The translations under genes were made by a program, and so were the position numbers. A DNA stretch of 64,000 nt from NCBI RefSeq assembly GCF_030285665.1, contig NZ_CP127295.1:434001-498000 (forward strand), in the 5' to 3' direction. This document shows positions 26,375 through 35,787 of the stretch, piece by piece. Numbering within the stretch: the stretch's first letter is position 1; each line of letters opens with the position of its first letter. The notes under the pieces are model-generated. The model was not told the DNA's origin and ran no database searches. It was given only the letters and a program-made list of their open reading frames with translations. The DNA comes from Amycolatopsis mongoliensis. Lineage in GTDB: Bacteria; Actinomycetota; Actinomycetes; Mycobacteriales; Pseudonocardiaceae.

Positions 26375-26427
26375 GTCGTGAATGACTCATTCATGTCCCC
26401 GGACGAGGTGAATGAGTCATTCACGAC
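26375..26427. repeat. inverted repeat made of two self-complementary arms
   Basis: Perfect 19-base arms (26375-26393 and 26409-26427), each containing the palindrome TGAATGACTCATTCA or its mate, with a 15-base loop. It lies between leuB and the cimA promoter, on the same strand. The end motif GTCGTGAATG matches the repeats at 3523 and 23645. It could end the leuB transcript as a second terminator or bind a dimeric protein. Confidence 0.7.
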
Positions 26428-26513
26428 AGCACGGCCACGCTTTCGAACCGGCCGGGCCGGGCCCCAGAAGGTGCAGGCTCCGGGGCCAACGCAGCCCCGC
26501 GGCCCCGCGCACG

Positions 26514-26543
26514 AAAAAGCCCCGCACCACCAGGGTGCGGGGC
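26514..26543 (-). terminator. leuB terminator
   Basis: On the minus strand GCCCCGCACC and GGTGCGGGGC pair around a five-base loop, then U5 follows (plus-strand A 26514-26518). It starts about 20 bases after the leuB stop. Confidence 0.85.
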
Positions 26544-26561
26544 TCCTCCGAAAGCGAAAAC

Positions 26562-27602
26562 TCAGCCCGCTGTGCGCACGTTGGACGACACGAGCGCCGC
26601 CAGCCGGTCGCCGACCGCCGTCGTCGCGCCCGGGGACGCCTGGTCCCGCGTCGCCAGATCGAACGCCACCGAAGCCTCGATCCGCCGCGCCGCTTCCTTC
26701 TGGCCCAGGTGGTCCAGCAGCATCGACACGGAAAGGACCGCCGCCGTCGGGTCGGCCAGGCCCTGGCCCGCGATGTCCGGCGCCGAGCCGTGCACCGGCT
26801 CGAACATGCTCGGGTTGCGGCGGGTCATGTCCAGGTTGCCGCTCGCCGCGAGGCCGATGCCGCCCGTCACCGCCGCCGCGAGGTCGGTGATGATGTCGCC
26901 GAACAGGTTGTCCGTCACGATCACGTCGAACCGGGACGGGTCGGTCACCAGGTGGATCGTCGCCGCGTCCACATGCGAGTACGCGACCGTCACCTCCGGG
27001 TGCTCCAGCGAAACCTCTTCGACGATCCGCGACCACAGCGACCCGGCGAACGAGAGCACGTTGGTCTTGTGCACCAGCGTCAGGTGCTTGCGCGGCCGGG
27101 CCTCGGCGCGGGCGAACGCGTCCGCGACCACGCGCCGGACGCCGTACGCCGTGTTGATGCTGACCTCCGTCGCGATCTCGTGCTCGGTGTCCTTGCGGAT
27201 CAGGCCCCCGGTGCCCGCGTACGGGCCTTCGGTCCCTTCCCGCACCACGATCATGTCGACGTCACCGGCGTCGGCCAGCGGCCCCCGGACACCCGGGTAC
27301 AGCCGCGCCGGGCGCAGGTTGACGTGGTGGTCCATCTCGAACCGCAGGCGCAGCAGGAGGCCGCGCTCGAGGATGCCGCTCGGCACCGTCGGGTCGCCGA
27401 CCGCGCCCAGCAGGATCGCGTCGTGCTGGCGGAGCTCGCCGAGCACCGACTCCGGGAGCAGCTCGCCGGTAGCGTGCCACCGCGCGGCGCCGAGGTCGTA
27501 GTTCGTGATCTCCGCCGTCGGTACTACCTCACCGAGCACCTTCAGCGCCTCGGAGACCACCTCGGGCCCGATCCCGTCTCCTGGGATCACCGCGAGCCGC
27601 AT
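26562..27602 (-). CDS. leuB: 3-isopropylmalate dehydrogenase
   Basis: A 346-residue beta-decarboxylating dehydrogenase. [20 protein letters not shown] begins it; [20 protein letters not shown] holds substrate arginines, [14 protein letters not shown] follows, LVHKTNVL has the catalytic Lys, and [20 protein letters not shown] holds the metal aspartates. [20 protein letters not shown] binds NAD+. It oxidises 3-isopropylmalate in leucine synthesis and 3-methylmalate in the citramalate route. The ATG at 27602 follows GGAGGTGTGTGG; a longer in-frame start is not supported. It sits upstream of cimA on the same strand but has its own terminator. Confidence 0.96.
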   Translation of the reverse strand: MRLAVIPGDGIGPEVVSEALKVLGEVVPTAEITNYDLGAARWHATGELLPESVLGELRQHDAILLGAVGDPTVPSGILERGLLLRLRFEMDHHVNLRPARLYPGVRGPLADAGDVDMIVVREGTEGPYAGTGGLIRKDTEHEIATEVSINTAYGVRRVVADAFARAEARPRKHLTLVHKTNVLSFAGSLWSRIVEEVSLEHPEVTVAYSHVDAATIHLVTDPSRFDVIVTDNLFGDIITDLAAAVTGGIGLAASGNLDMTRRNPSMFEPVHGSAPDIAGQGLADPTAAVLSVSMLLDHLGQKEAARRIEASVAFDLATRDQASPGATTAVGDRLAALVSSNVRTAG

Positions 27603-27760
27603 CCACACACCTCCGTCGACCGGGCCACCAGCGCACCGATGGCCCACCGCAACAAAACGCCAGCAGCCGGAAGGTTACCGGCCGTAGACAAACGGCCGTA
27701 GCCGCACCACCCTTATGCCGCATCCTCCCGCAGGGTGAGACACCCGATCGGGTTAACAAG

Positions 27761-27803
27761 AGCAGGGCGCCCCCGGCGGAGAACCGCCGGGAACGCCCCT
27801 GCT
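27761..27803 (-). terminator. terminator of the secreted subtilase gene
   Basis: Two nested paired blocks: AGCAGGG/CCCTGCT outside and CCGGCGG/CCGCCGG inside, with an internal bulge and loop AGAA. It begins 27 bases after the protease stop. Confidence 0.65.
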
Positions 27804-27829
27804 CCTGCATCGATCGATCTTGCCGGGAA

Positions 27830-30800
27830 CTAGTGGTGACCAGCCCCGATCGGCTGACGGTCGTTCCCCGGCCGGGCGCCCTGGGCGGCGTCCACCTTGA
27901 CCACGTTCGCCCGGTTGCCCGCGGCGTTGTGGTGCTCGATGGCGAGCAGCCCGAGCGCCTTGTCGGCCGCGGCCGAGGCCGCGTTCCGGTTCACGACCAG
28001 CGCCGTTCCCGGCTTCGCGACGTAGCCCAGCGCGGCGTCGCCGCCGCCCTGCACCGAGTAGCCCGGCGCGAGCGCGTCGAACGAGAGCGGCGTGCCGACG
28101 TAGTCGATCAGCCCGTTCGTCGTGCCCGGCGCGACGTAGAAACCGCTCACGCCCACCGTGTAGGAGATGCGGTGGCTGTCGGCACCTCCGTCGATGCCCA
28201 GCGCCGCCAGGGAAACCGGCAGCGTCAGCACGTTCGTGTCGAACACGTTCGTGTCGACGTCGCCGAGCTGGCCGTTGACGGCCTGGACGTCGACCTGCGG
28301 GAAGCCCGGGGTCAGCGCGACCGTGACGGCCAGCAGCACGTCCGTGGACGTCGCCTTGGTCACGTAGGTCTCGAAGTCCGGCGTCCCGTCCCCGGTGGTG
28401 TCGATGTCGACGAACGGCGAGGTGTTGCTGCCGATGTTCGCCCAGTCGCCCCAGGTGGACAGGCCGAACGCGAGGATCGCGTTCTCCGGCTCACCCTGCT
28501 CCTTCGCCAGCGGCGCGGTGGAAGCCGCGCCGATGTAGCGGAGGTCGCCGCCCTTCGCGGTCTTGTTCACCGTGCAGTCGGTGACCACGTCCGCGTCGCA
28601 CTCGGGCAGCTGCGGGGACTCCGCCTGCAGCTCGAGCACGCTGATCAGCGAGCGGTACCGCTGCGCGCCGGAGCCCTGGTCGACGCCCTTGCCGCTCAGG
28701 TTCAGCACGGCCTGGGTCGCTTCGGGCGAGAACTTCACCGACTGCGGCGTCGAAATCGTCGAGACCGGCTTGGGTGCCGCGTAGACCGAAACCCGCAGCG
28801 GCACCTTGGCCCCGCTGACCGGGGTGAAGGCGACGCGGCCGGAGGCGTCGGCGACGAACTGCCGCGCCAGGCCGGCCTGGGTGGCCTGCATGGTCGGGTC
28901 CATGACCTTGCGCAGCGCCTTCGGGTCGGTGATCTTCAGCGTCACCTTGACCTTGGCGGTGCCGCGCGGGGTCAGCTTCACCGACTGCTTGTCCACTGTG
29001 TACTCGACGCCCGGGAGGGCGTTGACGGCCTGGTAGGCCACGGTGTACTCGGCGGGCGTGACGCCCTTGTTGACCAGCTTGATCGTCTTCGACAGCGTGA
29101 CGGGGCCGCCGGCCTCGACCGTGCCGAAGCTGACGCTCACCGCGCCCGGGTCGTCCTGGACGTAGGCGAGCACCTGGTTGTCCAGCGCCGCCTTGGCGTC
29201 GATCCGGCCGCTGCCGACGCGCTGCGGCGCGTAGGTGTGGCCCGCGCCGTCGGAGACGTCGTGGCCGGCGGTGTCGATGACCGAGGCCTTGACCTCCTCG
29301 ACCGACCAGTCCGGGTGGGACTGGCGGACCAGCGCGGTGATGCCCGCGGTGTGCGGGGCGGCCATCGACGTGCCCGAAAGGACGGTCCGGCCGTTGCCGC
29401 TGCCGCGGAACGCCGAGGTGATCGTGTCACCCGGCGCGGCGACGTCCGGCTTGACGGCCGGGCCGCGGGTGCCGCGCGAGGTGAACGAGCTCGGGGTGTC
29501 CACGATGGTCTTGTCGTAGGTCTGGGTCGAGGCGCGCCCGGCGCCGTAGAGCCGGACCTGCAGCGTGCCCGCGGTCAGCGCCGCGCGCAGCGTCTTCGTC
29601 GCGGAGCCGGTGAACTGGAACATCGGGATCGCCGCGTTGCCCGCGATGCCCGCGCTGAAGTGCTCCAAAGTGGACGACAGCAGCGCGCCCTTCGCCCCGG
29701 CCGCCTGGGCGTTGTTCGCCCGGGCCGCCGAACCGCACGCGCGGGTCGAGTCGTTGTCGTCCCACTCCAGCCAGACGAACTTGCCGGCGGCCTTCGCCTT
29801 GTCCTCCGCGGAGTACGGCGCGCAGCCCGCGTTGTTCGCGGCGGACAACGCGACGACCGGAGCCGTCAGGTCCAGGGTGTCGTAGCCGGTGTAGTTCTGG
29901 CTGTACTGCCCGGTCTTCTGGCCCGCGGTGTTCGCGGGGGCCTTCGCCTCGGCGGCGTCGCGCAGGATGCCCGCGTCGCGCGTGCTGGCCACGGTGAGCG
30001 CCTCGGGGGTGTTGCCCGGCGAACCGGCGATGTCGTTGATGTCGCCGCCGTTGCCCGCGGAGATCACCGGGAGCACGTTGTTCGCGGCGAGCTTGCGCAC
30101 GAACAGCGAGTCCGGGTCGTCCGGCGCGCCGAAGTCGGAGCCCAGCGAGAGGTTGACGATGTCGAGGTGGTCGGTGAAGTCGCCGTCGCCGTCCGGGTCG
30201 AGCGCCCAGTCCAGCGCCTGCGAGGTGACGTTGGTCGAGCCCGCGCAGCCGAACACCTTGATGGCGTAGAGGAGCGACTTCGGCGCGGTGCCCGGGCCGA
30301 TCTGCATCGCGTCGACCTTCTTGGCGTCCAGCTTCTTGTAGTCGCCCTTGAAGGTCTTGCCGTCGGCGGTGACGCCGAAGCCGCCGATGGTGCCGGCGAC
30401 GTGCGTGCCGTGCTCACCGCAGGCGAGCGGGTTCGGGTCCGGCGCCGGGGTGGTCTTGCCCGGCGTCGCGGCGTCGTAGTCGTCGCCGACGAGGTCGGTG
30501 CCGCCGACGACCTTCGCGCTCGGGAAGAGCGGGGTCGGCTTGGTGCGGTCGACGCCGTTGTAGGCGGCCTTCGTGCCGGGGCCGCCGAAGTCGGCGTGGG
30601 TGTAGTCGATGCCGTCGTCGATCACGCCGACGCGGACGTTGTCGCCGAACTTGCCGGTCTGCTGCCACGCCGCGAGCGTGTTGGTCAGCTGCTCGGCGCT
30701 GGCGTTGGTGCGGGTCTTCGGCACGACCGTGCGCACCGAAACGACGTCCGCGCGCTTGGCGACGTCCCGCAGCTTCGCGGCGTCGGCGGTGACGACCACG

Positions 30801-31192
30801 CCGGGGACCGCGTTGGCGGTCTGGGTGACGACCTGCGGCTTGGCGTCGGCCGAACGCAGCTGGCCGAGGACCGAGTTCACGGCGGCGGCGGTGTCGTCCT
30901 TGGCGGCCCGGGCGGCGCGCTTGGCGGCTTCCTTGCCCTGGGGCTGCGCGGAGGTGAAAGCGTCGACGGCGGGCTTCTTGGCCAGCTCGACGAACGCGGT
31001 GACGCGGCCCTGCGCGGCGCCGAGCCGCGGCGAGAGCTTGCCCTGCAGCTTCGCGTCGTCGATCTTCGCCGGCGCCACCCCGTCGGCGAGCGGCGCGTCG
31101 GCGGCGGTGGCGACCGGCGCCCCCAGCGCGGCCGCCAGCACGACGGCGAAGAACGCCGTCGTGGCGCGCGCGGGTAAGCGGGATCTGCTCAT
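27830..31192 (-). CDS. secreted S8 subtilisin-like serine protease
   Basis: A 1120-residue subtilase. ATG 31192 gives a signal peptide (TTAFFAVVLAAALGAPVATA). A propeptide spans about 35-160. The triad is Asp192 (VGVIDDGIDYTHADF), His264 (GEHGTHVAGTIGG) and Ser609 (LSGTSMAAPHTAG); oxyanion Asn is in PVISAGNGGDIND. An inserted PA domain (~430-540; IPMFQFTGSATKT) sits before the Ser motif, as in lactocepin-type enzymes. About 480 residues of beta-rich domains follow, with Fn3-like (FVADASGRVAFTPVSG) and larger modules. No LPXTG or membrane anchor, so it is released or wall-bound by other means. It probably degrades extracellular protein. The gene stands alone. Confidence 0.95.
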   Translation of the reverse strand: MSRSRLPARATTAFFAVVLAAALGAPVATAADAPLADGVAPAKIDDAKLQGKLSPRLGAAQGRVTAFVELAKKPAVDAFTSAQPQGKEAAKRAARAAKDDTAAAVNSVLGQLRSADAKPQVVTQTANAVPGVVVTADAAKLRDVAKRADVVSVRTVVPKTRTNASAEQLTNTLAAWQQTGKFGDNVRVGVIDDGIDYTHADFGGPGTKAAYNGVDRTKPTPLFPSAKVVGGTDLVGDDYDAATPGKTTPAPDPNPLACGEHGTHVAGTIGGFGVTADGKTFKGDYKKLDAKKVDAMQIGPGTAPKSLLYAIKVFGCAGSTNVTSQALDWALDPDGDGDFTDHLDIVNLSLGSDFGAPDDPDSLFVRKLAANNVLPVISAGNGGDINDIAGSPGNTPEALTVASTRDAGILRDAAEAKAPANTAGQKTGQYSQNYTGYDTLDLTAPVVALSAANNAGCAPYSAEDKAKAAGKFVWLEWDDNDSTRACGSAARANNAQAAGAKGALLSSTLEHFSAGIAGNAAIPMFQFTGSATKTLRAALTAGTLQVRLYGAGRASTQTYDKTIVDTPSSFTSRGTRGPAVKPDVAAPGDTITSAFRGSGNGRTVLSGTSMAAPHTAGITALVRQSHPDWSVEEVKASVIDTAGHDVSDGAGHTYAPQRVGSGRIDAKAALDNQVLAYVQDDPGAVSVSFGTVEAGGPVTLSKTIKLVNKGVTPAEYTVAYQAVNALPGVEYTVDKQSVKLTPRGTAKVKVTLKITDPKALRKVMDPTMQATQAGLARQFVADASGRVAFTPVSGAKVPLRVSVYAAPKPVSTISTPQSVKFSPEATQAVLNLSGKGVDQGSGAQRYRSLISVLELQAESPQLPECDADVVTDCTVNKTAKGGDLRYIGAASTAPLAKEQGEPENAILAFGLSTWGDWANIGSNTSPFVDIDTTGDGTPDFETYVTKATSTDVLLAVTVALTPGFPQVDVQAVNGQLGDVDTNVFDTNVLTLPVSLAALGIDGGADSHRISYTVGVSGFYVAPGTTNGLIDYVGTPLSFDALAPGYSVQGGGDAALGYVAKPGTALVVNRNAASAAADKALGLLAIEHHNAAGNRANVVKVDAAQGARPGNDRQPIGAGHH

Positions 31193-31375
31193 GAGTCGGC
31201 CCCTTACTCGAGGTCTGGACCCGAACCTGCCAGCCGCTCCTAGCACCCCCGACGGTGAAGCACGGCGACCGCGCCGTGCCCTCGACGGCGCGTGGTTCAA
31301 CCTCGCGGGGAGAACTTAATGCCCCAAAACACCTACTTCCGTAGGCAAAGGACTCCGTTATTCGAATGTGATTGC

Positions 31376-31418
31376 GCGAGAAGGCCCCCTCGCCGGACCG
31401 GCAAGGGGGCCTTCTCGC
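31376..31418 (-). terminator. serA terminator
   Basis: Arms GCGAGAAGGCCCCCT-type (31376-31390 and 31404-31418) around a 13-base GC-rich loop that can itself pair (GCCGG/CCGGC). It starts right after the serA stop codon. Confidence 0.75.
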
Positions 31419-31425
31419 GGTTACG

Positions 31426-33024
31426 TCAGTTGAAGTCGACGGCGCGGATCGTGTGCGCCCCGACCGAAGCCCCGATCGGCTCCAGCAGGTGGGCGTCGAT
31501 GTGGCGGTCGACGCGCAGGAGCATCACGGCGTCGGAGCCGTCGGTCGTCTGGCTGATCTGCGCGGCCTCGATGTTGATGCCCGCCTCGCCGAGCAGCGTC
31601 CCGACGCGGCCCATCACGCCCGGGCGGTCGCCGTACTCGACCAGCAGGACGGTGCCCTCGGCCCGCAGGTCGAAGCCGCGGCCGTTGACCTCGACCAGCT
31701 TCTCGACCTCGTCCTTGCCGGTGACCGAACCGGACACGGTCAGCACCGCGCCGTCGGCGTGCACCGCGCGAACCGTGACCAGGCTGCGGAACTTCGGGCT
31801 CTCCGACTCGGTCTCCAGCTCGACCTGCACGCCCAGCTTCTCCGCCAGCTGCGGCGCGTTGACGAACGTGACCTGGTCCTCGACCACGCCGGTGAACACC
31901 CCGCGCAGCGCGGCCAGCTGCAGCACACCGGTGTCCTCACTGGTCAGCTCGCCCTTGACCTGCACGGTCACCGACGTCGGCGCCGTCGGGTTCAGGGCGG
32001 TGAGCAGCTGGCCGAGCTTCTGCGTCAGCGTCAGGTACGGGCGGACGTGCTCGCCCACCGCGCCGCCGCCGGAGACGTTCACCGCGTCCGGCACGAAGTC
32101 GCCGCGCAGCGCCAGCAGCACGGACTTCGCGACGTCGGTGCCCGCGCGGTCCTGTGCCTCGGCCGTCGACGCGCCCAGGTGCGGCGTCACGACGACGTTC
32201 TCCAGCTCGAACAGCGGGCTGGAGGTGGTCGGCTCGGTGACGAAGACGTCGACGCCGGCACCGCCGACGTGACCCGAGCGCAGCGCGTCGGCCAGGTCCT
32301 CCTCGACGATCAGCCCGCCGCGGGCGGCGTTCACGATGATGACGCCCGGCTTGGTCTTCTTCAGCGCCTCGGCGTCGATGAGACCCTTGGTCTCCGGGGT
32401 CTTCGGCAGGTGGATGGAAATGGCGTCGGCGCGCGACAGGAGCTCGTCGAGGGTGACGAGCTCGATGCCGAGCTGGCCCGCGCGCGCGGCCGAGACGTAG
32501 GGGTCGTAGGCGATGATCTTGGTGTCGAACGCGGCGAGGCGCTGGGCGAACAGCTGGCCGATCTTGCCGAGGCCGACCACGCCGATGGTCTTGCCCTGCA
32601 GCTCCACACCCGAGAACGAGCTGCGCTTCCACTCGCCGCCGCGCAGGCTCTGGTCGGCGGCCGGGATCCGGCGCGCGACCGACAGCAGCAGGGCGACGGC
32701 GTGCTCGGCGGCGGAGACGATGTTCGACGTCGGGGCGTTGACGACCAGGACGCCGCGCTCGGTGGCGGCGGGCACCTCGACGTTGTCCAGGCCGACGCCG
32801 GCGCGGGCGACGACCTTCAGCTGCGTCGTGGCGCCGAGGACCTCGGCGTCGACCTTGGTGGCGGAGCGGACCAGCAGCGCGTCGGCACTCTTCACCGCCT
32901 CGAGCAGCGCGGACCGGTCCGTGCCGTCGACGTGCCGGACCTCGACCTCGTCACCGAAGACGCTCAGCACGGAGGGGGCGAGCTTCTCCGCGATGAGGAC
33001 GACGGGTTTGCTGGGCTTGCTCAC
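31426..33024 (-). CDS. serA: D-3-phosphoglycerate dehydrogenase
   Basis: A 532-residue enzyme of the long actinobacterial SerA type. It has the D-isomer dehydrogenase core, with NAD+-binding GVVGLGKIGQLFAQRLAAFD, VNAARGGLIVEEDLADAL, the catalytic Arg, Glu and His (VTPHLGASTAEAQDRAG), then an allosteric-substrate-binding domain (~320-450) and a C-terminal ACT domain (VLLVEYGDRPGVMGRVGTLL) that senses serine. It commits 3-phosphoglycerate to serine synthesis. GGGAG precedes ATG 33024. It lies 233 bp from the protease gene and is bounded by its own terminator. Confidence 0.97.
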   Translation of the reverse strand: MSKPSKPVVLIAEKLAPSVLSVFGDEVEVRHVDGTDRSALLEAVKSADALLVRSATKVDAEVLGATTQLKVVARAGVGLDNVEVPAATERGVLVVNAPTSNIVSAAEHAVALLLSVARRIPAADQSLRGGEWKRSSFSGVELQGKTIGVVGLGKIGQLFAQRLAAFDTKIIAYDPYVSAARAGQLGIELVTLDELLSRADAISIHLPKTPETKGLIDAEALKKTKPGVIIVNAARGGLIVEEDLADALRSGHVGGAGVDVFVTEPTTSSPLFELENVVVTPHLGASTAEAQDRAGTDVAKSVLLALRGDFVPDAVNVSGGGAVGEHVRPYLTLTQKLGQLLTALNPTAPTSVTVQVKGELTSEDTGVLQLAALRGVFTGVVEDQVTFVNAPQLAEKLGVQVELETESESPKFRSLVTVRAVHADGAVLTVSGSVTGKDEVEKLVEVNGRGFDLRAEGTVLLVEYGDRPGVMGRVGTLLGEAGINIEAAQISQTTDGSDAVMLLRVDRHIDAHLLEPIGASVGAHTIRAVDFN

Positions 33025-33148
33025 GATGCGGCTCCCACTATCTGGTCATTTCCAGGACGCTGTGTGTCGACAGACGGACTCAGCACGCCGTTGTGCCCCG
33101 GTCAGGCGGAGTTTAACCCGCTGGGCCGCCCCCTGGCTTCCCACGGTG

Positions 33149-33712
33149 TTAACTCGCCCGTAATCCCTCGAAAACAAGAGCCAGGAGGCGGTGCATGCCG
33201 CCCGCGCCCGGCAGGTGCCCACCCGCCCAGGATGCCGCGTGCAGCAAGAGAAGAAGCTCGTTCGTGGTGACGTCGGGGCGAAGCTCGCCTTCCCGTTTCG
33301 CACGTTCCACTAGATGGGAACCGGCCTCGCGCATAGCGTGGCACGACGCGTGCAAACGGGACGATTCGTCGTCGAGCGCGTCGGCGGTGAGTTCGACCAG
33401 GCCGCGGAACGTGCCGGTGGCGTCGCCGAGCCCGCCCAGCCAGGTCTGCAGCGCGGTCAGGGGCTCGGGGTGGGCGAGCAGTTCGCGCGCCCGCTCGGCC
33501 TGCGCGTCGAACCGGGCCCGCAGCAGGGTTTCGAGCAGGGCCTCCCGGGTCGGGAAGTGCCGGTAGAGCGTGCCGATGCCGACGCCGGCGCGGCGCGCGA
33601 TGTCTTCCAGTGACGCCTCGACGCCGTGCTCGGCGAAGGCGCGCTGGGCCTCTTCGAGGAGGCGCTCGTAGTTGCGGCGGGCGTCCGCGCGCATCGGCTT
33701 GACTTCGGTCAT
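33149..33712 (-). CDS. TetR-family transcriptional regulator
   Basis: A 187-residue repressor-type protein. The HTH lies at about 12-58 (NYERLLEEAQRAFAEHGVEA, DIARRAGVGIGTLYRHFPTR) and a helical ligand domain follows. ATG 33712 or an internal ATG at 33694 (MRADARRN) may be used. It diverges from two LLM oxidoreductase genes, and the ~90-bp gap holds tandem palindromes, so it very likely represses them and itself. Ligand unknown. Confidence 0.92.
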   Translation of the reverse strand: MTEVKPMRADARRNYERLLEEAQRAFAEHGVEASLEDIARRAGVGIGTLYRHFPTREALLETLLRARFDAQAERARELLAHPEPLTALQTWLGGLGDATGTFRGLVELTADALDDESSRLHASCHAMREAGSHLVERAKREGELRPDVTTNELLLLLHAASWAGGHLPGAGGMHRLLALVFEGLRAS

Positions 33713-33731
33713 CGCCCTTCCGACCTTACCG

Positions 33732-33780
33732 GGTAGCCAATCGGAGGCTACCTCCGTATATTAACCGGAGGCAGCCTCAT
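33732..33780. promoter_or_regulatory. tandem TetR-type operators
   Basis: CGGAGGCTACCTCCG (33742-33756) is a perfect palindrome about an odd centre, and a second site, GAGGCAGCCTC (33768-33778), is also perfect. Each is followed by TATATTA or TATTA. The left one is overlapped by GGTAGCC/GGCTACC (33732-33752). They lie between the divergent TetR and LLM genes, next to the LLM ribosome site. Confidence 0.7.
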
Positions 33781-33799
33781 ATTACTGGAGGGAACGAGG

Positions 33800-34699
33800 A
33801 TGACCCTGGTCGACGACACACGGGCCCGGCTCGGCGCGATCGGCGCCTGGCTGCCGAGCGCGCCCCTGCAACCACCGCCGGACGTCGAGCGAGCGGCCAC
33901 CCGCCGGCTCGCCGACGCCGGCTACCGCTCGGTGTGGAGCGGCGAAGGACCCGGCACCCGCGAGGTGTTCGCCCACTTCGGCGACCTGCTCGCCTCGGTG
34001 CCGGACGTCGTGCTCGGCACCGGCATCGCGAACACCTGGGCACGGCCGGGACGGACCGCCGAGAAGGGCGGCACGACGCTCGCCCACGCCCATCCGGGCC
34101 GGTTCGTGCTCGGCATCGGCGTCGGGCACGCGTTCCAGGCGGCGAAGTACGGCGAGGACTACCGGCCGCGGGACCGGATGCGCGCTTATCTGTCCGAAAT
34201 GGACGCCGCGGCGGCCGAAAACCCCGCGCCCGTGCCATTTCCGCGCGTACTGGCCGCCGTCGGGCCGAAGATGCTCGAGCTGTCCCGCGAGGGGGCGGAC
34301 GGCGCGCACCCGTTCGCCCAGCCGGTCTCGCACACGCCGTACGCCCGCGAGATCCTCGGGCCGGACAAGCTGCTGATCCCGCAGCAGACCGTGCTGCTCG
34401 GCAGCCGCGAGGACGCCCGGGAGAGCGTGCGGCGCCGGGTGGCGCAGTCGCGCGAACACTCCGTCACGGTCTACCTCGCGGGCTGGAAGCGGCTCGGTTA
34501 CACCGACGCCGACATCGCCGGCCCGAGCGACCGGTTCGTCGACGACCTCGTGCTCTGGGGTGACGCCGCGACCATCGCGAAACGTCTCGGCGAACTGCTC
34601 GACGCGGGCGCGGACCACGTGCTGCTGACGCCGTCGGCAGCCACCTTCGAGTCCACTGTGGACGTCCTGGTGGAGCTGGCCCCGGAGGTGGTCCGATGA
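33800..34699 (+). CDS. LLM-class F420-dependent oxidoreductase, first of two
   Basis: A 299-residue luciferase-like TIM barrel of the actinobacterial TIGR03620 type: ATRRLADAGYRSVWSGEG, DVVLGTGIANTW, PGRFVLGIGVGHAFQAAKYG, then PRVLAAVGPKMLELSREGAD. Such proteins use reduced F420 or FMN to reduce or oxidise a small molecule; the substrate is unknown. The distinctive GIGVGH loop and HPGRF motif are those of F420 users. GGAGGGAACGAGG precedes ATG 33800. The stop overlaps the next gene (ATGA), so the two are translated together; the operon faces a TetR gene. Confidence 0.9.
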   Translation: MTLVDDTRARLGAIGAWLPSAPLQPPPDVERAATRRLADAGYRSVWSGEGPGTREVFAHFGDLLASVPDVVLGTGIANTWARPGRTAEKGGTTLAHAHPGRFVLGIGVGHAFQAAKYGEDYRPRDRMRAYLSEMDAAAAENPAPVPFPRVLAAVGPKMLELSREGADGAHPFAQPVSHTPYAREILGPDKLLIPQQTVLLGSREDARESVRRRVAQSREHSVTVYLAGWKRLGYTDADIAGPSDRFVDDLVLWGDAATIAKRLGELLDAGADHVLLTPSAATFESTVDVLVELAPEVVR

Positions 34700-35526
34700 G
34701 CGTCGGGATCTGGCGGTTCCTGGACGGCGCCCCGATCTCCGCGGTGCGTGAGACGGCCGCCGAGGTCGAGGAGCTCGGCTTCGACGCGCTCTGGTTCGGC
34801 GAGTACGCCGGGCGGGAGGCGTTCACGCAGGCCGCGCTGCTGCTCGCGGCGACGTCGACGCTGACGATCGCCACCGGGGTCGCGCGGTTCGACCAGCGTT
34901 CCCCGCTCGCGGCGGAAGGCGCCGTCCGGGCCCTGGGCGAGGCCTACCCGGGCCGGTTCGTCGCCGGGCTGGGCGGGCACCGGCCGGGCGCTCGGCCGCT
35001 GACGGCGTTGCGCGAATACCTCGACGGGATGGACTCGGCCGAGCTGCCCGGACTGCCGCAGCCGGCACCGCGGCCGCGCCGGGTGCTCGCGGCGCTGGGC
35101 CCGAAGCTGCTGGACCTGGCGGCCGAGCGCGCCGACGGCGCCCACCCGTACTTCGTCCCGCCCGAGCACACCGCGATGGCGCGGGAGCGGCTCGGACCGG
35201 GCAAGTACCTGGCGGTCGAGCAGGCGGTGGTCCTGGACGCTTCCCCGGACGCGGCGCGGGAGCACGTGGACCTGTACGTCCGGCAGGCCCCGCACCACCA
35301 GGCCAACCTGCGCCGGCTCGGCTTCACCGACGACGACCTCGCCGACGGCGGGAGCGACCGCCTGGTCGACGCCATCGTCGCGACCGGCGAACAGGCGGTG
35401 GCGGACCGGATCCGGGCCCACCTCGACGCGGGCGCCGACCAGGTCTGCGTCCAGGTCCTGGCCCGCACACCGGATTCCTACCGCCGCCTGGCCGACGTGA
35501 TCCGAGGGGCATCACTCGTGTCCTGA
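34696..35526 (+). CDS. LLM-class F420-dependent oxidoreductase, second of two
   Basis: A 276-residue paralogue of the preceding gene, with the same order of motifs: AVRETAAEVEELGFDALWFG, TSTLTIATGVARFDQRSP, YPGRFVAGLGGHRPGARPLT, RRVLAALGPKLLDLAAERAD. The C-terminal part RIRAHLDAGADQVCVQVLA closes the barrel. A coupled pair of LLM proteins under one TetR regulator could form a heterodimer, or act on successive substrates. Overlaps the upstream stop by four bases. Substrate unknown. Confidence 0.9.
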   Translation: MSVGIWRFLDGAPISAVRETAAEVEELGFDALWFGEYAGREAFTQAALLLAATSTLTIATGVARFDQRSPLAAEGAVRALGEAYPGRFVAGLGGHRPGARPLTALREYLDGMDSAELPGLPQPAPRPRRVLAALGPKLLDLAAERADGAHPYFVPPEHTAMARERLGPGKYLAVEQAVVLDASPDAAREHVDLYVRQAPHHQANLRRLGFTDDDLADGGSDRLVDAIVATGEQAVADRIRAHLDAGADQVCVQVLARTPDSYRRLADVIRGASLVS

Positions 35527-35527
35527 C

Positions 35528-35588
35528 GGGCATCACCTGTGATTGGCGGGGCATCACGCTGATGCCCCGCCAATCACGTGTGATGCCC
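35528..35588. terminator. nested inverted repeat after the LLM operon
   Basis: Inner perfect arms of 17 bases, TGATTGGCGGGGCATCA (35540-35556) and its complement (35560-35576), loop CGC; outer arms GGGCATCAC/GTGATGCCC (35528-35536 and 35580-35588). Further GGCATCAC and GTGATGCC words flank it up to about 35640. It ends the LLM operon and belongs in style to the other long intergenic repeats here. Confidence 0.7.
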
Positions 35589-35787
35589 CTCCGACCACGC
35601 GAAAAGCCCGTGGAATCACGCGTGGTGCCCCTTCCCGCACACGGCGGTAGGGTGACGGGGCGCGGTGAGGGCCGCGCCCCGTCCGCGGAAAGGGCCGAGC
35701 CCACCCCTGCAGCACCGCACCACCAGTTCCGCACCTTCTTTCCTGCCCGGTGCCGGCAGACCACGGGCGACGAGGGAAGGAGGCACC

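Noticed and set aside
24589..26385. A 598-codon plus-strand frame over cimA
   Set aside because: Shadow of cimA, and it would run through the attenuator.
27833..31177. An 1114-codon plus-strand open frame across the subtilase gene
   Set aside because: Antisense shadow of the S8 protease, whose triad and signal peptide are clear on the minus strand.
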